Assembly: GCA_947445045.1 (NCBI GenBank)
Contig: CANFCA010000098.1
Location: 1 to 5,396 of the forward strand
Length of the DNA: 5,396 nt
Direction: 5' to 3'
Source of the DNA: Gallionellaceae bacterium
Lineage (GTDB): Bacteria > Pseudomonadota > Gammaproteobacteria > Burkholderiales > Gallionellaceae
In this document: one piece after another, positions 1-5,396 of the stretch
How the letters are laid out: each line of letters opens with the position of its first letter
How positions within the stretch are numbered: the first letter of the stretch is position 1
Notes under the pieces: generated by a model
Told to the model about the DNA's origin: nothing
Seen by the model: only the letters and a program-made list of their open reading frames with translations
Databases searched by the model: none
Program-made: the position numbers and the translations under genes

Positions 1-393
1 GGCAGAGCGCGCCATCAGCCACAGCCCCGCCAGCATCACACCTGCCAGCAACGCAAAGCCGAAGTTGCGTGTTTGCACCAATGTCAGCACGCCGTTCTGG
101 ATGAAACGGCTGCCACCAGTGAAGGGGAAGATGCGTTCGGTGTTTTGCGCGTCCGTTCCGTTGAGTGCATCGTAGAAATCATTAAGCACATTCACACCGG
201 CATGCGCCATAAAAGCGAACAATAAAGTGACGAGCGCAAGCAATACATCAAACGTAAGATTGTCATGCCAGGCGATTGCCAGCCCTATTATTCCAGCCAT
301 CAGACTGGCTGTTACAAAGGCCGGGCGAGTCGCAGCGAAATGGCGCTTGAACGGATTTTGCAATGCCGCGAGTGTCGGCTCCATCGGCTGCAT
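1..393 (-). CDS. UbiA/MenA-family membrane prenyltransferase (partial, 3' end beyond window)
   Basis: This is the first 131 codons of an integral membrane prenyltransferase that would join a polyprenyl diphosphate to an aromatic acceptor in the inner membrane. The reading frame stays open to the left edge, so the C-terminal half is missing. The key motif is NDFYD at residues 71-75, the first Asp-rich (NDxxD) site that binds Mg-diphosphate in the UbiA superfamily. It is followed by NGTD (78-81) and FPFTGGSRFIQNG (89-101), which resemble the MenA (1,4-dihydroxy-2-naphthoate polyprenyltransferase) branch more than UbiA itself. Hydrophobic segments lie at about 25-42, 48-66 and 110-128. The ATG at 393-391 is 2 bases past the ruvC stop. 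A GGGAG lies about 12 bases upstream, inside ruvC, so translation is probably coupled; an in-frame ATG three codons later is an alternative start. Family is confident; the substrate (naphthoate, hydroxybenzoate or other) is not settled without the second Asp motif. Confidence 0.85.
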   Translation of the reverse strand, partial: MQPMEPTLAALQNPFKRHFAATRPAFVTASLMAGIIGLAIAWHDNLTFDVLLALVTLLFAFMAHAGVNVLNDFYDALNGTDAQNTERIFPFTGGSRFIQNGVLTLVQTRNFGFALLAGVMLAGLWLMARSA

Positions 394-395
394 CG

Positions 396-914
396 TCACA
401 CCAATCTCCCGCCCTGCACACGATAACCCTTAGTCGCCAGCGCCCCCAAGCCTAAGCCTCCATGCGCATGACAGATCGCACAAGCCAAAGCATCCGCCGC
501 ATCCGGGCTGGGTACGCCGGATAAACTCAATAAGCGTTGTACCATCAACTGCACCTGTTCTTTCTTGGCGTGACCGTTACCCACCACGGCTTGCTTCACT
601 TGCAACGCGGTGTATTCAGCGACGGGCAGATTAACCAGTACAGCCGCACAAATCGCCGCACCACGCGCCTGACCCAACAACAAAGTCGATTGCGGATTTA
701 CATTTACGAAAACTTTTTCCACTGCAACTTGTTCGGGGTTGTGATGTGCGATTACTTCGCCTAACGAATTTAAAATACTTTTCAATCGTTCCGGCAATTC
801 ACCAACGGGAGTCTTGATACATCCACTCGCCACGTAATGTAATTGCTGACCGAACTTATCAATAACGCCAAACCCTGTGACGCGCAGTCCGGGATCTATA
901 CCTAGGATGCGCAT
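396..914 (-). CDS. ruvC: Crossover junction endodeoxyribonuclease RuvC
   Basis: RuvC is the dimeric Holliday-junction resolvase. It nicks two opposing strands of four-way junctions in the cytoplasm, working with the RuvAB branch-migration motor in recombinational repair. The protein is 172 residues, the normal family length. It opens with the RNase H-fold strand MRILGIDPG. All four catalytic acids sit at the positions known from E. coli RuvC: D7, E66 (in AVEKVF), D138 and D141 (in SPDAADALA). It therefore looks complete and active. The ATG at 914-912 begins the conserved N-terminus directly; only a weak AAG-type ribosome binding site precedes it. It lies 37 bases downstream of yebC and is followed after 2 bases by a prenyltransferase gene, so the three are probably one transcript. 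ruvA and ruvB, often next to ruvC, are not in the part of the cluster seen here. Confidence 0.97.
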   Translation of the reverse strand: MRILGIDPGLRVTGFGVIDKFGQQLHYVASGCIKTPVGELPERLKSILNSLGEVIAHHNPEQVAVEKVFVNVNPQSTLLLGQARGAAICAAVLVNLPVAEYTALQVKQAVVGNGHAKKEQVQLMVQRLLSLSGVPSPDAADALACAICHAHGGLGLGALATKGYRVQGGRLV

Positions 915-951
915 CGTCTTGTCGGCAAAGTGTATGGAATAAGAATCTGAG

Positions 952-1677
952 TTACTCGTCTATCACAGCGGTGGTATAAACTTCCTGCACGTCATCCAAA
1001 TCTTCCAGCGCATCAAGCAATTTTTGCATTTTCACTGCGTCATCTCCGGTGAAAATCACTTCGCTAGCCGGCTTCATAATGACCTCGCCGAATTCTGCTT
1101 TGTAGCCTGCGGTTTCCAATGCCTGCTTCACATTCACAAATTCATAGGGTGCGGTAATTACTTCGATGCTACCGTCATCATTGGTTGTAATGTCTTCTGC
1201 CCCTGCATCCAACGCCACTTCCATCAGGCCATTTTCATCAGTGCCCGGCGCGAATATCATTTGTCCGCAATGTTTGAACATAAACGATACTGAACCATCG
1301 GTGCCGAGATTGCCGCCGTTTTTGGTGAAGGCATGACGCACATCAGCGACCGCGCGCATTTTGTTATCGGTCATGCAATCTACCATCACCGCTGCGCCGT
1401 TAATGCCATAACCCTCATAGCGAATTTCCAAATACTCCACGCCTTCCAACTCACCACTGCCGCGCTTCACGGCGCGCTCGACGTTGTCCTTGGGCATGTT
1501 ATTTTCGTAGGCCTTATCCACTGCCAAACGCAAACGCGGATTGCCCGTTAAATCACCCCCACCCAATCGGGCGGCAACGGTAATTTCTTTAATCAAGCGC
1601 GTGAATATTTTTCCGCGCTTGGCATCTTGCTTGCCTTTGCGATGCTGAATGTTTGCCCATTTACTATGTCCCGCCAT
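952..1677 (-). CDS. yebC: YebC/PmpR (TACO1) family translation or regulatory factor
   Basis: This is a cytoplasmic protein of the YebC/PmpR/TACO1 family. Members were first described as DNA-binding transcription regulators; later work on bacterial and mitochondrial members links them to the ribosome and to relief of stalling at proline-rich stretches. Which role dominates here cannot be read from sequence. It is 241 residues, the usual size. It starts with the hallmark [14 protein letters not shown], followed by a basic helical region ([10 protein letters not shown], then FTRLIKEI). Family blocks [11 protein letters not shown] and [14 protein letters not shown] fall at about 46-71, and [14 protein letters not shown] at about 87-100. 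The C-terminus is acidic ([13 protein letters not shown]). The ATG at 1677 is fixed by the hallmark N-terminus and by an AAGGA 7 bases upstream. It is the first gene of the leftward cluster with ruvC, a linkage common in proteobacteria, and is divergent from the ATPase gene at 1750. Confidence 0.96.
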   Translation of the reverse strand: MAGHSKWANIQHRKGKQDAKRGKIFTRLIKEITVAARLGGGDLTGNPRLRLAVDKAYENNMPKDNVERAVKRGSGELEGVEYLEIRYEGYGINGAAVMVDCMTDNKMRAVADVRHAFTKNGGNLGTDGSVSFMFKHCGQMIFAPGTDENGLMEVALDAGAEDITTNDDGSIEVITAPYEFVNVKQALETAGYKAEFGEVIMKPASEVIFTGDDAVKMQKLLDALEDLDDVQEVYTTAVIDE

Positions 1678-1684
1678 GTCACAA

Positions 1685-1689
1685 TCCTT
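1685..1689 (-). promoter_or_regulatory. Ribosome binding site of yebC
   Basis: AAGGA on the minus strand lies 7 bases before the yebC ATG. It supports the start at 1677, which also gives the conserved MAGHSKW N-terminus. Confidence 0.7.
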
Positions 1690-1740
1690 GTCTAAAAATT
1701 CTCATGCAATGGTATCATTCTATGAAGAATTAACCCAATC

Positions 1741-1744
1741 GGAG
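1741..1744 (+). promoter_or_regulatory. Ribosome binding site of the DUF853 ATPase gene
   Basis: GGAG lies 5 bases before the ATG at 1750. It supports this start, which puts the Walker A motif at residue 30 as expected for the family. Confidence 0.65.
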
Positions 1745-1749
1745 TCTCA

Positions 1750-3300
1750 ATGAGCAATCCCATCCTCGTCGCAAAAAATAGCACACAAGAAATTTTCTTA
1801 CTGCCGCAGATGGCGAATCGCCACGGACTTATCACCGGCGCAACCGGCACAGGCAAAACCGTCACGTTACAAACTTTGGCAGAATCATTCAGCAGTATGG
1901 GCGTGCCCGTGTTTCTTTCCGACATCAAAGGGGACTTATCCGGCTTGGCAAAAACAGGGGGAGGAAATGCCAAAGTCGATGCCCGTGTTGAGCTACTCAA
2001 GCTAGAAAATTTTACGCCTCGCGCTTACCCCGTCACTTTTTGGGATGTGTTCGGTGCGATGGGTCATCCCTTACGCGCCACCGTTTCAGACATGGGGCCA
2101 TTGTTGTTGGGGCGCATGTTAAATCTCAATGATGTGCAGCAAGGCGTGTTATCGCTGGTGTTCAAAATCGCGGATGACAACGGCTTGCTATTGCTTGATT
2201 TGAAAGATTTGCGCGCGATGATCCAAAGCGTCGGCGACAACGCGGCAGACTTCACCACCGAATACGGCAACATCTCCACCGCCAGCATAGGCGCGATTCA
2301 GCGCGGTTTGTTGGAAATTGAAATGCAAGGCGGTGAAAATTTATTCGGCGAGCCGATGCTCAACATTGCTGACCTGATGCAAACCGATAGCAAAGGTAAC
2401 GGCATGGTCAACATCCTCGCTGCCGATAAATTGATGACTTCACCAAAAGTTTACTCAACGATGTTGCTTTGGCTGCTGTCCGAGTTATTTGAAAATCTGC
2501 CCGAAGCGGGTGATTTGGACAAACCCAAGCTGGTATTTTTCTTCGACGAAGCGCATCTATTATTCAGTGATGCACCGACTGCGCTGCTGGATAAAATCGA
2601 ACAAGTAGTACGACTGATTCGCTCCAAAGGCATCGGTGTTTATTTCATCACGCAAAACCCGGCAGACGTACCAGATAAAGTTTTAGCCCAGCTCGGCAAC
2701 CGCGTACAACATGCCTTGCGTGCCTTTTCTCCACGCGATCAAAAAGCTGTCAAAGCTGCTGCTGAGACGATGCGCGACAACCCTGCGCTGGATGAAGAAG
2801 CAACAATTACTGAGCTCGGCGTGGGCGAAGCCTTGGTTTCTTTCTTGGATGAAAAGGGTCGCCCGGGAATTGTAGAGCGTGCATTTGTTGTACCACCCCA
2901 TGCACAGATCGGCCCGATCACTCCTGATGAACGTAAACAAATTATCAGCGGCTCACTACTTGCAGGATATTACGAAAAAGAAATTGATCGCGAGTCTGCT
3001 TACGAAATTTTGAAAGGGCGCACCGATGTGAAGCAGCCGCCAGCCACCACTCAAGATGCGCCTTCTGGCGAGGCTGCACAGCCAGCACCTACTACCTCTG
3101 GCGGCATGCTAGATGGGCTGGGAAGCATGCTGGGTGGCGTGTTTGGTGGCAATGGGGGCGGTGTATTGAAGAGTGGCGCGACCAGTCGCAATCGTCAAGG
3201 CATGGGCGAGGCATTTGCAAAAAGTGCAGTGCGCTCTATCGGTTCAGCAGTGGGTCGTGAAATTATTCGCGGTGTACTCGGCTCAATCTTCAAGCGATAA
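1750..3300 (+). CDS. DUF853 (YjgR-type) HerA/FtsK-superfamily ATPase
   Basis: A 516-residue P-loop ATPase of the DUF853 family, related to E. coli YjgR (about 500 residues) and to the HerA/FtsK DNA-pumping motors. Its cellular role is not established; DNA or protein translocation is inferred from the superfamily. Visible motifs are Walker A GATGTGKT (30-37), [10 protein letters not shown] just after it, a Walker [11 protein letters not shown] with D266 and E267 (260-269), a sensor-like YFITQNP (298-304), and R318, R324 and R329 in the [16 protein letters not shown] region, which could supply an arginine finger. After about residue 428 comes a Pro/Ala/Thr linker, then a Gly/Met/Leu-rich stretch (about 448-475), and a basic, probably amphipathic tail ending GVLGSIFKR, which E. 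coli YjgR also has in similar form. No signal peptide or clear membrane span is present, so it is likely cytoplasmic. It is followed 22 bases later by a zinc peptidase gene, probably in the same operon. Confidence 0.93.
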   Translation: MSNPILVAKNSTQEIFLLPQMANRHGLITGATGTGKTVTLQTLAESFSSMGVPVFLSDIKGDLSGLAKTGGGNAKVDARVELLKLENFTPRAYPVTFWDVFGAMGHPLRATVSDMGPLLLGRMLNLNDVQQGVLSLVFKIADDNGLLLLDLKDLRAMIQSVGDNAADFTTEYGNISTASIGAIQRGLLEIEMQGGENLFGEPMLNIADLMQTDSKGNGMVNILAADKLMTSPKVYSTMLLWLLSELFENLPEAGDLDKPKLVFFFDEAHLLFSDAPTALLDKIEQVVRLIRSKGIGVYFITQNPADVPDKVLAQLGNRVQHALRAFSPRDQKAVKAAAETMRDNPALDEEATITELGVGEALVSFLDEKGRPGIVERAFVVPPHAQIGPITPDERKQIISGSLLAGYYEKEIDRESAYEILKGRTDVKQPPATTQDAPSGEAAQPAPTTSGGMLDGLGSMLGGVFGGNGGGVLKSGATSRNRQGMGEAFAKSAVRSIGSAVGREIIRGVLGSIFKR

Positions 3301-3307
3301 GTTAAGC

Positions 3308-3313
3308 AAGGAG
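3308..3313 (+). promoter_or_regulatory. Ribosome binding site of the YpfJ-type peptidase gene
   Basis: AAGGAG lies 9 bases before the ATG at 3323, within the 22-base gap after the ATPase stop. It is near-consensus and fixes the start. The short gap leaves little room for a separate promoter, so the gene is probably read from the upstream transcript. Confidence 0.75.
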
Positions 3314-3322
3314 TTTTAAACT

Positions 3323-4222
3323 ATGCGTACTGATAACGAACGGGAAAGCGACAACATTGAAGACCGTCGTAATGAAACTGGTGGAGGCGGTGGGGGTGGC
3401 GGATTTCGCTTACCGCTCGGCGGCGGAAAAGGATTAGGTTTAGGCACGATTGCCGTCGCGTTTGTTGCGTCATGGATGTTGGGCATCAGCCCGATGACCG
3501 TGCTAAGTTTGTTGAGTGGCGGCGGTGGTGGCGAGGTGATGCAAACTCAACAAGCCCCAGCAGCAAAACCCCCTGCTGATGACAAAGATGCACGCTTTGT
3601 TTCAGTCGTGTTAGCCGACACCGAAGATGTATGGCGCGATATTTTCAAGCAAGCTGGTAGTCAATATCGCGAACCAAAATTGGTTTTGTTTAGCGGTGAA
3701 ACGCCCACTGCATGCGGCACAGGGCAAGCCGCAGCAGGGCCGTTTTATTGCCCAGGCGACGAAAAGGTTTACATCGATTTACGCTTCTACCAGATGTTGC
3801 GTGATCGCTTCAAAGCTCCTGGTGATTTTGCACAAGCGTATGTGATCGCGCATGAAGTCGGACATCATGTACAAAAGTTACTTGGCACATCCGATAAGGT
3901 TGATGCGGCTCGTCGTCGCATGAGCGAAACGCAATTTAACCAAGTGTCGATTCGCTTGGAATTACAGGCGGATTGCTATGCAGGCGTATGGGCAAATCAC
4001 GCACAGAAAATGCGTAATGTCTTAGAACAAGGCGACATTGAAGAAGCAATGACCGCTGCTGCTGCAGTAGGAGATGACAACATACAAATGTCCACTCAGG
4101 GCACAGTCGCACCAGAAAGTTTCACGCACGGCAGTTCGGCACAACGTACCAAGTGGTTCAACATCGGCATACAAAGCGGCGAGATAAATCGGTGTAACAC
4201 TTTTGAATCTAACAGCTTGTAA
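3323..4222 (+). CDS. ypfJ: YpfJ-type neutral zinc metallopeptidase, membrane-anchored
   Basis: A 299-residue predicted zinc metallopeptidase of the neutral zinc metallopeptidase family (PF04228 type; E. coli YpfJ is about 287 residues). The physiological substrate of this family is not known. The layout is a charged N-terminus (1-18), a run of eight or so glycines (20-27), a second Gly-rich patch (33-41), one hydrophobic segment (about 40-65) likely to span the inner membrane, a Gly/Pro/Ala linker (66-88), then the catalytic domain. The zinc site HEVGHH is at 177-182 (ligands H177 and H181, catalytic E178). The downstream ELQADCYAG block supplies E213 as probable third ligand, with D217. The family block TACGTG...GPFYCPGD carries C131 and C143, a possible disulfide if the domain is periplasmic. 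The C-terminus (INRCNTF) matches the family ending, so it looks intact. It is the second gene of a likely operon with the DUF853 ATPase. Confidence 0.94.
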   Translation: MRTDNERESDNIEDRRNETGGGGGGGGFRLPLGGGKGLGLGTIAVAFVASWMLGISPMTVLSLLSGGGGGEVMQTQQAPAAKPPADDKDARFVSVVLADTEDVWRDIFKQAGSQYREPKLVLFSGETPTACGTGQAAAGPFYCPGDEKVYIDLRFYQMLRDRFKAPGDFAQAYVIAHEVGHHVQKLLGTSDKVDAARRRMSETQFNQVSIRLELQADCYAGVWANHAQKMRNVLEQGDIEEAMTAAAAVGDDNIQMSTQGTVAPESFTHGSSAQRTKWFNIGIQSGEINRCNTFESNSL

Positions 4223-4274
4223 CCAATCCATATTCGCTGTAACATGCCAAATATAGTAGATTTACTGGCTAACT

Positions 4275-4290
4275 CTACTAGATGTAGTAG
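4275..4290. repeat. Inverted repeat CTACTA-GATG-TAGTAG
   Basis: A perfect 6-bp inverted repeat with a 4-base centre. A further TAGTAGA at 4254-4260 is the exact complement of TCTACTA at 4274-4280, so the middle arm can pair with either neighbour. There is no T-run after it, so it is not a standard terminator. It could be an operator for the parA-like gene. Confidence 0.6.
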
Positions 4291-4312
4291 GCACAACTTC
4301 TGGTTAATTTAA

Positions 4313-4324
4313 GTGTCCCGACAC
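4313..4324. repeat. Palindrome GTGTC-CC-GACAC next to the parA ribosome binding site
   Basis: Two perfect 5-bp arms flank a 2-base centre and end directly before the GGAGGA Shine-Dalgarno at 4325-4330. The 2-base centre is too short for a good RNA hairpin without opening a pair, so a dimeric DNA-binding protein site is the more natural reading. The position would suit repression of the downstream gene. Function is inferred only. Confidence 0.45.
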
Positions 4325-4330
4325 GGAGGA
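4325..4330 (+). promoter_or_regulatory. Ribosome binding site of the parA-like gene
   Basis: GGAGGA lies 8 bases before the ATG at 4339. It is an almost ideal Shine-Dalgarno, the strongest in the window together with that of the peptidase gene, and fixes the start. Confidence 0.8.
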
Positions 4331-4338
4331 ATAACATA

Positions 4339-4953
4339 ATGAAAGCCGTACTGATTGCAAATCCCAAAGGTGGTAGTGGTAAAACAACATTATCAGTGAA
4401 CATCGCTGGTTTATTAGCCAATCAGGGTGAGTGCGTCGCACTACTCGATTTAGATAGACAACAATCTGCCTCACTATGGATTGAGTCCCGCCCAGTAAAT
4501 TTACCCAATATCTCAACACTCGAGTCACGTAAAGAAGAAGGTCATCTTGACGACTGGTTGATTGTTGATTCCGCTGCAGGAATGCACGGCAAAGACATGA
4601 CAGATGCGCTGAAGTTAGCCGACAAAATCATCGTTCCCATCTCCCCATCAATATTTGACCTGCATGCTAGCCGTGATTTTTTAGAAGCACTCTCTCAAGA
4701 GAAAAAATCACGCAAAGGTAAATACGACATTGGTATCGTTGGAATGCGTATGGCCTCCAACACCCGCGCATCACAAGCACTAGAGCATTTCCTCGCCACA
4801 CTGGATTTACCTATCCTCGGCTACATTCGCGAAACACAGATTTATGTGAATGCGGCGTTTGAAGGAAAGTCGTTATTTGATTTGCCGCGCTATGTCGCTG
4901 AAAAAGACGTGGCGCAGTGGGAACATTTACATGGCTGGCTGACGAAGCACTAG
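4339..4953 (+). CDS. Short ParA/MinD-family partition-type ATPase (orphan)
   Basis: A 204-residue ParA-type ATPase. Relatives form ATP-dependent dimers on nucleoid DNA and position cargo such as plasmids, chromosomal loci, chemoreceptor clusters or carboxysomes. It has the deviant Walker A KGGSGKTT (10-17) with signature lysine K10 and K15, the DLDRQQSA switch block with D39 (37-44), Walker B LIVDSA with D77 (74-79), and VPISPSIFDLHA (99-110). The C-terminal part (RETQIYVNAAFEGKSLFD) resembles small chromosomal ParA proteins. There is no N-terminal helix-turn-helix domain, as in type Ib/ParF-like proteins, so it is unlikely to repress its own promoter alone. No ParB, ribbon-helix-helix or cargo-adaptor gene follows: a terminator and a convergent gene come next. 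It is intact by length and motifs. Family is confident; cargo unknown. Confidence 0.92.
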   Translation: MKAVLIANPKGGSGKTTLSVNIAGLLANQGECVALLDLDRQQSASLWIESRPVNLPNISTLESRKEEGHLDDWLIVDSAAGMHGKDMTDALKLADKIIVPISPSIFDLHASRDFLEALSQEKKSRKGKYDIGIVGMRMASNTRASQALEHFLATLDLPILGYIRETQIYVNAAFEGKSLFDLPRYVAEKDVAQWEHLHGWLTKH

Positions 4954-4972
4954 ACTTCCAAGAATCACATCC

Positions 4973-5006
4973 AAATGCCAGCAACCACACATTGCTGGCA
5001 TTTTTT
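4973..5006 (+). terminator. Rho-independent terminator of the parA-like gene
   Basis: A perfect 12-bp stem (AAATGCCAGCAA at 4973-4984 with TTGCTGGCATTT at 4992-5003) encloses a 7-base loop and runs into six Ts (5001-5006). It starts 19 bases after the parA-like stop. It sits between two convergent genes. In the leftward direction only three Ts follow the stem, so termination of the right-hand gene would be weaker. Confidence 0.9.
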
Positions 5007-5007
5007 A

Positions 5008-5396
5008 TTAGAAGCTACGCTTCTTCTTATTCTCTTCAATCACGTTGTTCAGGTTCGCCATACAAGCCGCGAAGGCATTACCTTCTCGCCTATCCATCCA
5101 CTGATCGAAAATAAAAGTTTGATCGGCTTGCCCCGTATTAAAACTAAAACCAATCTTGAAATTTTCTTGTGACAATAGTTGCATCAAGTCAACGGTGCTG
5201 GCGTAATCCACCGTTTCCATGTAGCCGTCATTATGCGACGTGCCTTGGCTATAAACTTTAGGCTGCGCGGCTGAATCAGGTTTGAACCAAGCCTTGGTGA
5301 CATTGCCGATATTCAAAAAAATGGGGCTACCGCTCTTCATTTTTGGCACACCGTTTTTCATCTCAGCTTTTCTCGCGACTACTTTCACTACGCCAA
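5008..5396 (-). CDS. Hypothetical protein of unknown function (partial, 5' end beyond window)
   Basis: I do not recognise this protein. The frame is open from the right edge to the TAA at 5010-5008, giving 128 codons. The first in-frame start is a GTG at 5388-5386 and the first ATG is at 5361-5359; neither has a good ribosome binding site, so the real start is probably outside the window. The visible part has no membrane span. It alternates short beta-like segments (SPIFLNIGNVTKAWF, FKIGFSFNTG, QTFIFDQW) with a Tyr/Thr/Ser-containing middle, then an AFAACMANL segment that looks helical and a charged Lys-rich tail. A Cys in a C-terminal helix after beta-strands loosely recalls small secreted domains such as the IalB or VasI type, but this is only a layout resemblance. 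It is convergent with the parA-like gene, so shared function is not implied by the context. Confidence 0.65.
   Translation of the reverse strand, partial: GVVKVVARKAEMKNGVPKMKSGSPIFLNIGNVTKAWFKPDSAAQPKVYSQGTSHNDGYMETVDYASTVDLMQLLSQENFKIGFSFNTGQADQTFIFDQWMDRREGNAFAACMANLNNVIEENKKKRSF

Larger units (their letters stand above)
1678..1749. promoter_or_regulatory. Divergent intergenic region between yebC and the DUF853 ATPase gene
   Basis: These 72 bases must hold the leftward promoter for yebC-ruvC and probably the rightward promoter for the ATPase-peptidase pair. The stretch is AT-rich. It contains a short perfect inverted repeat, ATTCT-ATGA-AGAAT, at 1717-1730, which could be a protein-binding site. 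On the plus strand TTGTCT (1688-1693) and TATCAT (1713-1718) resemble -35 and -10 boxes, but their 19-base spacing is poor. No convincing sigma-70 promoter could be fixed for either direction. That the region is promoter-bearing follows from the gene layout; the exact boxes are not established. Confidence 0.4.
4223..4338 (+). promoter_or_regulatory. Repeat-rich leader / probable promoter region upstream of parA-like gene
   Basis: These 116 AT-rich bases separate the peptidase stop from the ParA-type gene. No strong rho-independent terminator is visible after the peptidase. The region instead holds three copies of one 6-base unit, TAGTAG at 4254-4259 and 4285-4290 and its complement CTACTA at 4275-4280, and a separate palindrome at 4313-4324. 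Likely function, as operator, RNA hairpin or partition site, is inference. TTTACT at 4261-4266 and TAATTT at 4305-4310 are weak promoter-like hexamers without proper partners. Confidence 0.4.

Noticed and set aside
227..433. Plus-strand ORF of 68 codons
   Set aside because: It lies opposite the prenyltransferase and the ruvC end, has no family motif, and the minus-strand frames are clearly the real genes.
537..764. Plus-strand ORF of 75 codons inside ruvC
   Set aside because: Antisense to the catalytic core of RuvC; composition (many His, Thr, Arg) is typical of a shadow frame.
1513..1521. TTATCCACT, similar to a DnaA box
   Set aside because: A single inexact copy inside the yebC coding sequence, with no cluster or AT-rich unwinding region, so not an origin.
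1024..1551. Two plus-strand ORFs (1024-1293 and 1333-1551) inside yebC
   Set aside because: Antisense to the conserved YebC protein, with no ribosome binding site or recognisable domain.
1678..1749. LexA (SOS) box before the yebC-ruvC cluster
   Set aside because: No CTGT-N8-ACAG-like sequence is present in the spacer, so SOS control is not supported.
1692..2000. Minus-strand ORF of 102 codons over the start of the ATPase gene
   Set aside because: Antisense to the Walker A region and would fill the divergent spacer; Ser/Pro-rich shadow composition, no homologue recognised.
4022..4528. Minus-strand ORFs over the peptidase end, the spacer and the parA start
   Set aside because: They overlap confident plus-strand genes and each other, and have no motif; the spacer is better explained as a leader region.
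4917..5172. Plus-strand ORFs running through the terminator into the right-edge gene
   Set aside because: They read through a strong terminator stem, start inside parA or the stem, and oppose the minus-strand gene.

Overview
The window looks like ordinary chromosome of a mid-GC proteobacterium, most likely a betaproteobacterium; this is inferred from the protein sequences (RuvC, YebC, DUF853 and YpfJ-type peptidase) and the gene arrangement, not from a marker gene. There are six protein genes, two of them cut by the window edges. No tRNA, rRNA, CRISPR array or insertion sequence was seen, and no gene-free stretch exceeds about 120 bases.

Left block (1-1677, minus strand): yebC, ruvC and a UbiA/MenA-type prenyltransferase are read leftward as one tight cluster. 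YebC is a translation/regulatory factor, RuvC is the Holliday-junction resolvase, and the third gene is a membrane enzyme of quinone-type lipid synthesis starting 2 bases after the ruvC stop. RuvC has all four catalytic acidic residues. ruvA and ruvB do not directly follow ruvC.

Middle block (1750-4222, plus strand): a 72-bp divergent spacer leads to a DUF853/YjgR-type HerA-FtsK ATPase, followed 22 bases later by a membrane-anchored YpfJ-type zinc metallopeptidase. Both have strong ribosome binding sites and look co-transcribed. Both are conserved families whose cellular role is poorly known.

Right block (4223-5396): a 116-bp spacer rich in small inverted repeats precedes a short ParA-type ATPase with no ParB-like partner in the window. 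A perfect 12-bp-stem terminator closes this gene. A convergent gene of unknown function enters from the right edge.

No clear new system is evident. The points most worth a second look are the orphan parA with its repeat-rich leader, the ATPase-peptidase pair, the unusual third member of the yebC-ruvC cluster, and the unidentified protein at the right edge.
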